From Hydrogenophaga taeniospiralis CCUG 15921 (GTDB taxonomy: Bacteria > Pseudomonadota > Gammaproteobacteria > Burkholderiales > Burkholderiaceae_C), in the NCBI RefSeq assembly GCF_001592305.1, contig NZ_BCWR01000021.1, positions 1 to 64,000 of the forward strand: a DNA stretch of 64,000 bases, written 5' to 3'. The notes under the pieces were generated by a model. The model did not search any database and had not been told where the DNA came from. It was given only the letters and a program-made list of their open reading frames with translations. Position numbers and translations under genes: made by a program. Shown piece after piece: positions 9,004-17,511 of the stretch (positions are counted from its first letter, which is position 1; the number at the start of each line of letters is the position of its first letter).

Positions 9004-9951
9004 ATGCACGACCTACCCCTTCCTCGCATCCACATCCTGCTGGCGAGCTACCAGGGTGCCGCCCACATCGGCGCGCAGCTCGACTCCATTGCGGCGCAGG
9101 AACACCCGAACTGGACCCTGAGCATCAGCGACGACGGATCGAGCGACGACACGGTGGCGATCTGCCAGGCTTTCGCCGCACGGCACAGCAGCCACACGGT
9201 GCGGCTGCTGCAGGGCCCACGGCAACGCTCCACCGCCAACTTCTTCCATCTGCTGCAAACGGTCCACCCGCTGAGCGAACACGACCTCATCGCGTTCAGC
9301 GACCAGGACGACGTCTGGCTGCCACAAAAGCTCGGCCGGGCCGCGCAGGCCCTGGCGCAACTCCGGCCCGCCCCCGGCCAGCCGGCACTGTACGCGGCGC
9401 GCACCCGGCTGGTCAACGAACAGCTGCAGCCCATCGGGCTGAGCCCCCTGCCCGAACGCCCCCTGGGTTTTGGCAATGCCTTGCTGCAAAACGTGGGCAG
9501 CGGCAACACCATGGTCTTCAACACCGAGCTGTTGCGCTTGCTGCGCCTGATCCAGCCTGCGCACTCGGTCTGGCACGACTGGTCGGCCTACCAGGCGGTC
9601 ACGGGCTGCGGCGGACTGATGCGCTTCGACCCCGAACCCTGCCTGCTGTACCGCCAGCACGCCGGTAACCTGATCGGCTCGCAGGGCCGCTCCTGGGACA
9701 AGCTGCAGCGCGTGCGCCTGCTGCTGCAGGGCCAGTACCGCGCCTGGGGCGACCAGACCGAGGCCGCGATGAACGACCTGTCGCCCTATCTGAGCGTCGA
9801 GGCGCTGCGCCAGTTCGACAACTACAAGGCCATGCGCCGATGCCCCGGCGCCCTGGCGCGCCTGCGCGCCTACCGCTCCAGTGGCCTGTGGCGCCAGACG
9901 CGCGCGGGGCGCGCCTCGCTCTGGCTCGGCCTCCTGCTCAACCAGATCTGA
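9004..9951 (+). CDS. glycosyltransferase family 2 (rhamnosyltransferase-like)
   Basis: The 315-residue protein has the GT-A fold signature of family 2: IHILLASYQGAAHIGAQLDS at the start, DDGSSDDT at residues 43-50, and SDQDDVW at residues 99-105 as the metal and nucleotide-binding DXD equivalent. The SDQDDxW form is common in O-antigen and rhamnan rhamnosyltransferases. The gene sits between a flippase-like gene and a second, similar GT2 gene, upstream of rfbBDAC, so dTDP-L-rhamnose is a reasonable donor guess. That assignment is inference. Confidence 0.85.
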   Translation: MHDLPLPRIHILLASYQGAAHIGAQLDSIAAQEHPNWTLSISDDGSSDDTVAICQAFAARHSSHTVRLLQGPRQRSTANFFHLLQTVHPLSEHDLIAFSDQDDVWLPQKLGRAAQALAQLRPAPGQPALYAARTRLVNEQLQPIGLSPLPERPLGFGNALLQNVGSGNTMVFNTELLRLLRLIQPAHSVWHDWSAYQAVTGCGGLMRFDPEPCLLYRQHAGNLIGSQGRSWDKLQRVRLLLQGQYRAWGDQTEAAMNDLSPYLSVEALRQFDNYKAMRRCPGALARLRAYRSSGLWRQTRAGRASLWLGLLLNQI

Positions 9952-9958
9952 ACTGCCC

Positions 9959-10915
9959 ATGACCGACGCTTCTTCCCCGACACTCCCGCCCGCAACGGTG
10001 CTGGTGCTGCTGCCGGTCTACAACGGCGCACGCTTCCTGGCCAACCAGATCGACTCCATCCTCCACCAGGAGCGGGTCCGGGTCTTCCTGCTGTGCCGCG
10101 ACGACGCCTCTTCAGACCACTCGCGGGACATCCTGCACGACTATGCGACGCGGCATCCCGAGCAGGTCCGGTTGCTGGACGACCGACACGGCAACCTGGG
10201 CGCCAGTGCGAATTTCTCGGCGCTGATGCAGGCCGCCCTGGCGTTCGAGCCCCCCGCCGCATTGCAAGGCCAGCCCGTGTATGTGGCCCTGGCCGACCAG
10301 GACGACCACTGGCATGGCGACAAGCTGGCCACCGGCGTGGCGCGCATCCGCGAACTGGAAGCGCAGCACCCCGGCCTGCCGGCGCTGGTGCACAGCGACC
10401 TGCGCGTGATCAACGAGGACGGCGGCGAGATCGCCCCCTCCATGGCGCGCTACCAGGGCCTGCAGGTCCAGCGCAGCGGCTTTGCCGCGCAATTGCTCAG
10501 CAACACCCTCACCGGCTGTACCAGCCTGATGAACCGTGCGCTGCTGCAAAAGAGCCTGCCGGTGCCGCAGCAGGCCATCATGCACGACTGGTGGCTGTCC
10601 CTGGTGGCCAGCGCGCTGGGCAGCCGCGACTACCTGGATCAGGCCCTGATCGACTACCGCCAGCACGCCCACAACGCCATCGGCGCCAAGGCGCAAACCG
10701 AACCGGTGGTGTTCCGCAGCTACTTTCACCGCCTGTTCGATGACCGCCATGGCGAGATCTTCCAGCTCAACGCTCGGCAGGCCCGCGCCTTCCTGGAACG
10801 CTACCGCGACGAACTGACGGTGCGCCAGAAGTTCTGCCTTTGGCTGGCCAGCGGCCTGTCGCTGCGCCTCCCCCCCCTGCAGCGCACGATCTACCGTGTG
10901 TTGAGACTGCTGTGA
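9959..10915 (+). CDS. glycosyltransferase family 2 (rhamnosyltransferase-like)
   Basis: The chosen ATG gives 318 residues beginning MTDASSPTLPPATVLVLLPV. It lies seven bases after the previous stop, so a longer form reading into the preceding gene is not needed. Family 2 motifs are VYNGARFLANQIDSIL, RDDASSDHS and ALADQDDHW. The last two parallel the DDGSSDDT and SDQDDVW motifs of the gene just upstream, so the two are probably related enzymes adding successive sugars. The stop overlaps the next GTG start by four bases. Donor and acceptor are unknown. Confidence 0.85.
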   Translation: MTDASSPTLPPATVLVLLPVYNGARFLANQIDSILHQERVRVFLLCRDDASSDHSRDILHDYATRHPEQVRLLDDRHGNLGASANFSALMQAALAFEPPAALQGQPVYVALADQDDHWHGDKLATGVARIRELEAQHPGLPALVHSDLRVINEDGGEIAPSMARYQGLQVQRSGFAAQLLSNTLTGCTSLMNRALLQKSLPVPQQAIMHDWWLSLVASALGSRDYLDQALIDYRQHAHNAIGAKAQTEPVVFRSYFHRLFDDRHGEIFQLNARQARAFLERYRDELTVRQKFCLWLASGLSLRLPPLQRTIYRVLRLL

Positions 10916-11745
10916 GCGCAGCGCCGGACCGTTCCCAAACCAGCTCGCACCGCAGCCCGCAGGGCGACGGTACTCCAGCGGGCATCCGCCTGTCCGTGGT
11001 GAGCCATCAGCAGGTGCCGCTGGCGAACCGCTTCCTCGCCGACCTCCAGGGCCTGAGCAGCGTCACGGAGCTGGTGTTCACTCACAACCTGCCCGAACCG
11101 GGCCTGCGCCTGCCGGACCACTTCCCTTCGCGCGAGCTCACCAACGCGCAGCCGCTGGGCTTCGCGGGCAACCACAACCAGGCTTTTGAAGGCTGCGAAC
11201 AGACGTTCTACTGCGTCGCCAACCCGGACATCCGCCTGATCGGCGACCCCTTCCCCGGCCTGCTGGCCTGCATGCGGGACCCGAATGTGGGCGTGGTTGC
11301 GCCGCTGGTGCTCAGCCCCGCGGGGCGGCCCGAAGACAACGCGCGGCATTTCCCCACCCCCTGGAACCTGGGGCGCAAGCTTCTCGGCCAGGATGACGGC
11401 CGCTACCACTTCCAGCCCACGGAGCGTTCCGACCCACAGGACGTGGAATGGGTGGCGGGCATGTTCCTGCTGTTTCGCGCTGCGGCATTTCGGGATGTGG
11501 GAGGCTTTGATGCTAAATTCCACCTGTATTACGAGGATGTCGACATCTGCGCCCGTCTGTGGAAATCGGGCTGGAAAGTGGTGTGCGATCCCGGGGTCAC
11601 CGTGATTCACGAAGCCCAGCGCGCCAGCAGACACAACCCCCGGTACATGCGCTGGCATGCCGCGAGCATGGCCCGCTACTTTGTCAAGCACCTGGGCCGC
11701 CTGCAACGCCCTGACCAGACCGGTGGCTCCTCACCAGGCCGATGA
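10912..11745 (+). CDS. glycosyltransferase family 2 (WbbL-like rhamnosyltransferase)
   Basis: The likely start is the GTG in the GTGA overlap with the previous gene, giving 277 residues. Motifs are GFAGNHNQAF, CVANPDIRL (the nucleotide/metal-binding region), EWVAGMFLLFRAAAFRDVGG and YYEDVDICARLWKSGW. The pattern fits WbbL/RfbF-type dTDP-rhamnosyl or related GT2 transferases. It is followed by rfbB after 95 bases, so donor synthesis and transfer genes are adjacent. The 5' region is rich in low-complexity serine, proline and glutamine, and the true start could be slightly downstream. Confidence 0.83.
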   Translation: MSAAPDRSQTSSHRSPQGDGTPAGIRLSVVSHQQVPLANRFLADLQGLSSVTELVFTHNLPEPGLRLPDHFPSRELTNAQPLGFAGNHNQAFEGCEQTFYCVANPDIRLIGDPFPGLLACMRDPNVGVVAPLVLSPAGRPEDNARHFPTPWNLGRKLLGQDDGRYHFQPTERSDPQDVEWVAGMFLLFRAAAFRDVGGFDAKFHLYYEDVDICARLWKSGWKVVCDPGVTVIHEAQRASRHNPRYMRWHAASMARYFVKHLGRLQRPDQTGGSSPGR

Positions 11746-11840
11746 TGCACCGACACCCTTGCCCCGATTGCCCACCCTGCCCCCCATGGGCCGGGCAAGC
11801 GGCTCACCCTCAGGCTGAAACGACCCTCTAGGAGACTTGG

Positions 11841-12905
11841 ATGATTCTCGTAACCGGTGCCGCCGGCTTCATCGGCTCGAACTTCGTGCTCGACTGGCTG
11901 GAGCAGCACGATGAACCCGTGCTGAACCTGGACAAGCTCACCTACGCGGGCAACCCCGAAAACCTGGCCAGCCTGCGCGACGATCCCCGACACGTTTTTG
12001 TGCAAGGCGACATCGGCGACCGCGCATTGCTCGACCGGCTGCTGGCCGAGCACCGACCCCGCGCGGTGATCAACTTCGCCGCCGAAAGCCATGTCGACCG
12101 CTCCATCCACGGCCCGGAAGACTTCATCCAGACCAACGTGGTCGGCACTTTCCACCTGCTCGAAGCGGTGCGCGCCCACTGGGGCTCGCTTGATGGCGAG
12201 GCCAAGAGCGCCTTTCGCTTCCTGCACGTGTCGACCGACGAGGTCTACGGCACGCTCGGCCCGGGCGACGCACCCTTCACCGAAACCACACCCTACACCC
12301 CCAACAGCCCGTATTCGGCCAGCAAGGCGGCCAGCGACCACCTGGTGCGCGCCTACCACCACACCTACGGCCTGCCGGTGCTCACCACCAACTGCTCGAA
12401 CAACTACGGGCCCTACCATTTCCCGGAAAAACTCATCCCGCTGATGATCGTCAACGCGCTGGCCGGCAAGCCCCTGCCGGTCTATGGCGACGGCATGCAG
12501 GTGCGCGACTGGCTGTATGTGAAGGACCACTGCAGCGCCATCCGCCGCGTGCTCGAAGCCGGCACCCTCGGTGAGACCTACAACGTGGGCGGCTGGAACG
12601 AAAAACCGAACATCGAGATCGTGCGCACGGTCTGCACCCTGCTCGACGAACTGCAGCCGCGTGCCGACGGCCAGCCCTATAGTAGCCAGGTCAGCTATGT
12701 GAAAGACCGGCCAGGGCACGACCGCCGCTACGCCATCGACGCCAGCAAGATCCACCGCGAACTGGGCTGGAAGCCCGCCGAAACCTTTGACAGCGGCATC
12801 CGCAAAACAGTGATGTGGTACCTGGCGCACCCGGACTGGGTGGCGCACGTACAGAGCGGCGACTACCGCCACTGGATCGGCCAGCAGTACGGAGCGCTTG
12901 CATGA
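11841..12905 (+). CDS. rfbB: dTDP-glucose 4,6-dehydratase
   Basis: RmlB (354 residues) converts dTDP-D-glucose to dTDP-4-keto-6-deoxy-D-glucose, the second step of dTDP-L-rhamnose synthesis. The NAD-binding motif TGAAGFIGSNF covers residues 5-15. The catalytic Thr-Asp-Glu is at 132-134 (STDEVYG), and YSASK gives the Tyr158/Lys162 pair. A good ribosome site, TAGGAGAC, stands before the ATG. The gene opens the compact rfbBDAC block and overlaps rfbD by four bases. Length and motifs are standard. Confidence 0.97.
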   Translation: MILVTGAAGFIGSNFVLDWLEQHDEPVLNLDKLTYAGNPENLASLRDDPRHVFVQGDIGDRALLDRLLAEHRPRAVINFAAESHVDRSIHGPEDFIQTNVVGTFHLLEAVRAHWGSLDGEAKSAFRFLHVSTDEVYGTLGPGDAPFTETTPYTPNSPYSASKAASDHLVRAYHHTYGLPVLTTNCSNNYGPYHFPEKLIPLMIVNALAGKPLPVYGDGMQVRDWLYVKDHCSAIRRVLEAGTLGETYNVGGWNEKPNIEIVRTVCTLLDELQPRADGQPYSSQVSYVKDRPGHDRRYAIDASKIHRELGWKPAETFDSGIRKTVMWYLAHPDWVAHVQSGDYRHWIGQQYGALA

Positions 12906-13789
12906 ACATCCTCCTGACCGGCAAGAACGGGCAGGTCGGGTTTGAATTGCAGCGCGCTCTGGCCCCTCTGGGCAACGTGCATGCCGTGGACTCGGGTGAC
13001 TGCGATCTGGCCGATGCCGATGCATTGCGCGCGCTCATCCGCGACGTTCGACCGTCGCTGATCGTCAACCCAGCGGCCTACACGGCCGTGGATCGCGCCG
13101 AAACCGAAGTCGACAAGGCCATGGCGGTCAACGCGCGGGCGCCGGGCATCATGGGCGAAGAAGCCGAACGCCTGGGCGCCAGCGTCATCCACTTCTCCAC
13201 CGACTACGTTTTTGACGGCCACAAGCCCACACCCTACACCGAGCAAGACCCCACCGGTCCCCTTGGCGTCTACGGACAAAGCAAGCTCGACGGTGAAAAA
13301 GACCTGGCGAGCGCCACGCGCCGCCACCTGATCCTGCGCACCAGCTGGGTGGTGGGCGCGCACGGTCACAACTTTGCCAAAACCATGCTGCGGCTCGCCG
13401 CCGAACGCACGCACCTGAACGTGGTGAACGATCAGCTGGGGGCCCCCACCTCCGCCGCACTGCTGGCCGATCTGACCGCCCACGTGGTACGCCGCCTGCA
13501 AACCGACGGAGTGCACGAGTTCCCCTTTGGCATCTACCACCTGACGGCCAGTGGCGAAACCAGCTGGCACAACTACGCCTGCCATGTGGTCGCCCAAGGC
13601 CTGCAAGCCGGCCTGCCGCTGAAGCTCACGCCCGAGCACATCCGGGCCATTGCAACAGATGCTTACCCGACGGCCGCCCGCCGTCCACAGAATTCCCGTC
13701 TCGATACTTCACAATTCCGGGCCACGTTCGGTTTGCGCCTACCCCCCTGGCAGCAAGGCCTGGACCACATCCTGCAACAGATCCTCTGA
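12902..13789 (+). CDS. rfbD: dTDP-4-dehydrorhamnose reductase
   Basis: RmlD (295 residues from the ATG in the ATGA overlap with rfbB) reduces dTDP-4-keto-L-rhamnose to dTDP-L-rhamnose using NAD(P)H. Motifs are LLTGKNGQVGFELQRAL at the N-terminus, STDYVFDG, YGQSKLDGE (the SDR Tyr/Lys pair) and RTSWVVG. It lies between rfbB and rfbA as is common in this pathway. A start 87 bases upstream would lie wholly inside rfbB and is unlikely. Confidence 0.96.
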   Translation: MNILLTGKNGQVGFELQRALAPLGNVHAVDSGDCDLADADALRALIRDVRPSLIVNPAAYTAVDRAETEVDKAMAVNARAPGIMGEEAERLGASVIHFSTDYVFDGHKPTPYTEQDPTGPLGVYGQSKLDGEKDLASATRRHLILRTSWVVGAHGHNFAKTMLRLAAERTHLNVVNDQLGAPTSAALLADLTAHVVRRLQTDGVHEFPFGIYHLTASGETSWHNYACHVVAQGLQAGLPLKLTPEHIRAIATDAYPTAARRPQNSRLDTSQFRATFGLRLPPWQQGLDHILQQIL

Positions 13790-13794
13790 GCACC

Positions 13795-14676
13795 ATGCAA
13801 AGAAAAGGCATCATCCTGGCCGGCGGTTCCGGCACCCGGCTCTACCCCGTGACCCAGGCTGTGAGCAAACAGCTCATGCCCGTGTACGACAAGCCGATGA
13901 TCTACTACCCGCTGAGCACCCTGATGCTCGCAGGTATCCGCGACATCCTGATCATCTCCACGCCGCACGACACGCCGCGTTTCACCGAGCTGCTGGGCGA
14001 CGGCAGCCAGTGGGGCCTGAACCTGCAGTACGCCGTGCAGCCCAGCCCTGACGGTCTGGCGCAGGCCTTCATCATTGGCGAGGACTTCATCGGCAACGAT
14101 CCCTCTGCTCTGGTGCTGGGCGACAACATCTTCTACGGCCACGACTTTGCGGCCCTGCTGCACAATGCCACCGAACGCGCTGACGGCGCCACCGTCTTCG
14201 CCTACCACGTCAACGACCCGCACCGCTACGGCGTGGCCGAGTTCGATCCGACGGGGCGGGTGTTGAGCCTGGAAGAAAAACCCGCCCAGCCCAAGAGCAA
14301 CTACGCGGTGACTGGCCTCTATTTCTACGATCAGCAGGTGGCCGCGCTGGCCAAAGACCTCAAGCCATCGCCACGCGGTGAGCTCGAGATCACCGACCTC
14401 AACCGCCTGTACCTCGAAGCCAACCAGCTGCACGTCGAAGTCATGGGCCGGGGCTACGCCTGGCTCGACACCGGCACGCACGACAGCCTGCTTGAAGCCG
14501 GCCAGTTCATCGCCACGCTGGAAAAACGCCAGGGCCTCAAAGTGGCCTGCCCGGAAGAGATTGCCTTCCGCAGCGGCTGGATCAACGTCGAACAGGTGCA
14601 GGCCCTGATCAAGCCGCTGGCCAAAAACGGCTATGGCCAATACCTGCAACAGATCATCAAAGAAGCGCTGCGCTGA
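13795..14676 (+). CDS. rfbA: glucose-1-phosphate thymidylyltransferase
   Basis: RmlA (293 residues) joins glucose-1-phosphate and dTTP to make dTDP-glucose, the first step of dTDP-L-rhamnose synthesis. The nucleotidyltransferase signature GGSGTRLYPVTQAVSKQLMP begins near residue 9. Also present are LGDNIFYG with the metal-binding Asp, and EEKPAQPKSNYAVTGLYFYD. The start is five bases after rfbD, so the genes are co-transcribed. Length and motifs match the standard short RmlA. Confidence 0.97.
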   Translation: MQRKGIILAGGSGTRLYPVTQAVSKQLMPVYDKPMIYYPLSTLMLAGIRDILIISTPHDTPRFTELLGDGSQWGLNLQYAVQPSPDGLAQAFIIGEDFIGNDPSALVLGDNIFYGHDFAALLHNATERADGATVFAYHVNDPHRYGVAEFDPTGRVLSLEEKPAQPKSNYAVTGLYFYDQQVAALAKDLKPSPRGELEITDLNRLYLEANQLHVEVMGRGYAWLDTGTHDSLLEAGQFIATLEKRQGLKVACPEEIAFRSGWINVEQVQALIKPLAKNGYGQYLQQIIKEALR

Positions 14677-14680
14677 TCCC

Positions 14681-15226
14681 ATGAAAGCCACCCCCCTCGC
14701 CATCCCCGAAGTCATCCTGTTCGAGCCCAAGGTATTTGGCGACGACCGTGGTTTCTTTTTCGAGAGTTTCAACCAGGCCCGCTTCGAAGAAGCCGTGGGC
14801 TACCAGGTCGATTTCGTGCAAGACAACCACTCCAAATCCAGCCAGGGTGTGCTGCGCGGCCTGCACTACCAGATCCAGCAGGCCCAGGGCAAGCTGGTGC
14901 GCGTGGCGCAGGGCGAGGTGTTCGACGTGGCGGTCGACATCCGCCGCAGCTCTCCCACGTTCGGCCAATGGGTGGGCGCCCTGCTGAGCGCTGAAAACAA
15001 ACACCAGCTTTGGGTGCCCAAGGGGTTTGCTCACGGCTTTGTGGTGCTCAGTGAGACCGCCGAATTCCTCTACAAGACCAGCGACTACTACGCGCCGGCC
15101 CACGAGCGCTGCATTGTCTGGAACGACCCCGATCTGGCGATCGACTGGCACACCTCCATGGCGCCACTGCTCTCAGCCAAGGACCAGGCAGGTGCCTCTT
15201 TCCAACAAGCCGAGGTCTTCGCCTGA
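14681..15226 (+). CDS. rfbC: dTDP-4-dehydrorhamnose 3,5-epimerase
   Basis: RmlC (181 residues from the ATG four bases after rfbA) epimerises C3 and C5 of dTDP-4-keto-6-deoxyglucose. The cupin core shows DDRGFFFESFNQARF, DNHSKSSQGVLRGLHYQ with catalytic His62, GEVFDVAVDIRRSSPTFG and WVPKGFAHGF. It completes a full rfbBDAC set, so the organism can make dTDP-L-rhamnose. An upstream start would read into the end of rfbA and is not favoured. Confidence 0.96.
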   Translation: MKATPLAIPEVILFEPKVFGDDRGFFFESFNQARFEEAVGYQVDFVQDNHSKSSQGVLRGLHYQIQQAQGKLVRVAQGEVFDVAVDIRRSSPTFGQWVGALLSAENKHQLWVPKGFAHGFVVLSETAEFLYKTSDYYAPAHERCIVWNDPDLAIDWHTSMAPLLSAKDQAGASFQQAEVFA

Positions 15227-15231
15227 CGCCC

Positions 15232-16707
15232 ATGAAACTGATCTCCGTTGTCTTGTCAGGCGGTGCCGGCACACGTCTGTGGCCGGCCTCACGCCAGGCC
15301 TACCCCAAGCCCTTCATGAAGCTCGGCGGTAGCGCCTTGCTGGAGCAGGCCATCACCCGCGGCCAGGCCTGCGGTACGGACGATCTGCTCATCGTCACCA
15401 ACCAGGACCACCTGTTCCTCACCCAGGGGCTGCTGTCGGACATGGCCGACCCGCCTCGGGTGCGCTACCTGCTGGAACCCAAAGGTCGCAACACCGCCCC
15501 TGCCATTGCGCTCGCGGCCTTGGATTGCCAGGCCGCCCATGGCGACGATGCGGTGATGCTGGTGCTGCCGGCTGATCATCTGATACCCGACACCGAAGCT
15601 TTTGTGGCCAATGCGCTCGAAGCCGTCCGCCAGGCCCAGAAAGGCCGCTTGGTGGTGTTCGGTATCCAGCCCACCAGCCCGGAAACCGGCTTCGGCTATA
15701 TCGAAGTGGCCAAGCTGGGAAGGGACGTGCAGCCCGTGCTCAAGTTCGTCGAAAAGCCCGATCTGGCCACGGCGCAGGAGTACCTGGCCACCGGACGTTT
15801 TTACTGGAACAGCGGCATGTTCTGCTTCACCGCCGGCGCCATGCTGGCGGCGCTGGCCCAGCATGCGCCCGACGTGCTGCAGGCCGCTGGCAAGGCCCTG
15901 GCGCAATCGACCTCCCAGGCGATGTCATTGCCCGACGAACCCAACCCGCCCCACGTCACCCGCTTTCACGCGCACAGCTTCGGCCTGCAGCCCGACATCA
16001 GCATCGATTACGCCGTGATGGAGCGCGCCGACAACGTGACCCTTGTGCCGGCCCGCTTCGGCTGGAGCGATGTCGGCGCCTGGCCCGCCGTGGCGCAGGC
16101 CCACACGCCCGATGCCAGCGGCAACACCCTGGGTGCCGCCGACGGTGCCGACTGGGTCGCCGTCAACACCACCGGGACCCATGTGCACGTTGACAGCCAT
16201 TGCCACAAAGTCGTGGCCACGGTGGGTGTGCAGGATCTGGTGGTGGTGGATACCCCCGACGCCCTTCTGGTCACCACCAAGCGCGAAGCGCAAAACGTCA
16301 AACGCGTGGTGGACGCGCTCAAGGAGCGCCACATCAACAGCCCACACCACCAGAGCACGCTGTTGCCGCCCGCGGTGCACCGCCCCTGGGGTACCTACGC
16401 AACCCTGAAGGAAGAAGACGGCTACAAGGTCAAGCGCATCACCGTCAAACCCGGCCAGAGCCTGAGCCTGCAATACCACCACCAACGCGCCGAACACTGG
16501 ATGCTGGTCCACGGACGCGGCATCGTGCAGATCGGGGATACCGAGCACCCCACGCTGCCTGGCCAATACCACTATATCCCGCTGAAAGAAAAACACCGTC
16601 TGACCAACACCGGCCCTGACGAACTGGTGCTCATCGAAGTCCAGTGTGGTGACTATCTCGGCGAAGACGACATCGTTCGCCTGGCTGACACCTACGGGCG
16701 GTCCTGA
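15232..16707 (+). CDS. manC: mannose-1-phosphate guanylyltransferase / mannose-6-phosphate isomerase
   Basis: The 491-residue bifunctional (type II) enzyme makes GDP-mannose. The N-terminal guanylyltransferase domain has LSGGAGTRLWPASR (residues 8-21) and PKPF, and the C-terminal cupin isomerase domain from about residue 365 has HRPWGTYATL, VKPGQSLSLQYHHQRAEHW and HYIPLKEKHRL. GDP-mannose is the precursor for GDP-4-keto-6-deoxymannose made by the gmd product downstream. The last base of the TGA stop is the first base of the next gene's ATG. Whether both activities operate cannot be proved from sequence, but both domains look complete. Confidence 0.94.
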   Translation: MKLISVVLSGGAGTRLWPASRQAYPKPFMKLGGSALLEQAITRGQACGTDDLLIVTNQDHLFLTQGLLSDMADPPRVRYLLEPKGRNTAPAIALAALDCQAAHGDDAVMLVLPADHLIPDTEAFVANALEAVRQAQKGRLVVFGIQPTSPETGFGYIEVAKLGRDVQPVLKFVEKPDLATAQEYLATGRFYWNSGMFCFTAGAMLAALAQHAPDVLQAAGKALAQSTSQAMSLPDEPNPPHVTRFHAHSFGLQPDISIDYAVMERADNVTLVPARFGWSDVGAWPAVAQAHTPDASGNTLGAADGADWVAVNTTGTHVHVDSHCHKVVATVGVQDLVVVDTPDALLVTTKREAQNVKRVVDALKERHINSPHHQSTLLPPAVHRPWGTYATLKEEDGYKVKRITVKPGQSLSLQYHHQRAEHWMLVHGRGIVQIGDTEHPTLPGQYHYIPLKEKHRLTNTGPDELVLIEVQCGDYLGEDDIVRLADTYGRS

Positions 16708-17498
16708 TGGACATGATCAGAGCCCTCTGGGCCTACCGGGGTTTCATCCTCGGCAGCGTGCGACGCGAATTCCAGACCAAATACCGCAACTCCCTGCTGG
16801 GCGCTGCCTGGAACATCATCAACCCACTGTCGATGATCTTTGTCTACACGGTCATCTTCTCCCAGCTCATGAAGGCGCGGCTGCCCGGGGTCGAGGGCAA
16901 CTACGCCTTCAGCATCTACCTGTGCACCGGTATCCTGATCTGGGGCCTGTTTGCCGAGATCACCTCGCGCGCCACCGGTATGTTCCTGGAGCATGCCAAT
17001 CTGCTTAAAAAGCTGAGCTTTCCCCGCCTGTGCCTGCCCGTGACCGTGGTGGCCAATGCGCTGCTCAACTTTGGCATTGTGTTCGGCCTGTTCTCGGTCT
17101 TTCTCGTGCTGTCAGGCAACTTCCCGGGCTGGGCTTTTCTGGCCTTGGTTCCCCTGCTGCTCCTGATGGTGGCGTTCGCCATCGGGATCGGCATCACCCT
17201 CGGTGTGTTGAACGTGTTCTTTCGCGACGTGGGGCAGTTCTTCGGCATCTTCCTCTCGTTCTGGTTCTGGTTCACGCCCATCGTCTACCCGGTGGCCATC
17301 CTGCCCGAACAGGTGCAGTATCTGATGAACTTCAACCCCATGGCCCGCGTCATGGTGGCCTGCCAGGCCGTGCTCGTGCACGGCCAATGGCCCAACTGGA
17401 CCAGCCTGTGGCCCGTGGCGGTACTGGCGGTGCTGCTCTGCTCTTTTGGCCTGCGACTGTTCCGTCAGCGTTCGGGCGAAATGGTCGACGAACTCTGA
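16707..17498 (+). CDS. wzm: ABC transporter permease for O-antigen/polysaccharide export (Wzm)
   Basis: The 263-residue inner-membrane protein has about six hydrophobic segments and the ABC-2 permease opening RREFQTKYRNSLLGAAWNII followed by NPLSMIFVYTVIF. It would form the channel exporting an undecaprenyl-linked O-polysaccharide, powered by the neighbouring Wzt. Adjacent wzm-wzt with sugar genes and no recognised Wzx/Wzy indicates the ABC-dependent route. The start overlaps the preceding stop by one base. Confidence 0.93.
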   Translation: MDMIRALWAYRGFILGSVRREFQTKYRNSLLGAAWNIINPLSMIFVYTVIFSQLMKARLPGVEGNYAFSIYLCTGILIWGLFAEITSRATGMFLEHANLLKKLSFPRLCLPVTVVANALLNFGIVFGLFSVFLVLSGNFPGWAFLALVPLLLLMVAFAIGIGITLGVLNVFFRDVGQFFGIFLSFWFWFTPIVYPVAILPEQVQYLMNFNPMARVMVACQAVLVHGQWPNWTSLWPVAVLAVLLCSFGLRLFRQRSGEMVDEL

Positions 17499-17511
17499 AC
17501 AAGCAGCACGC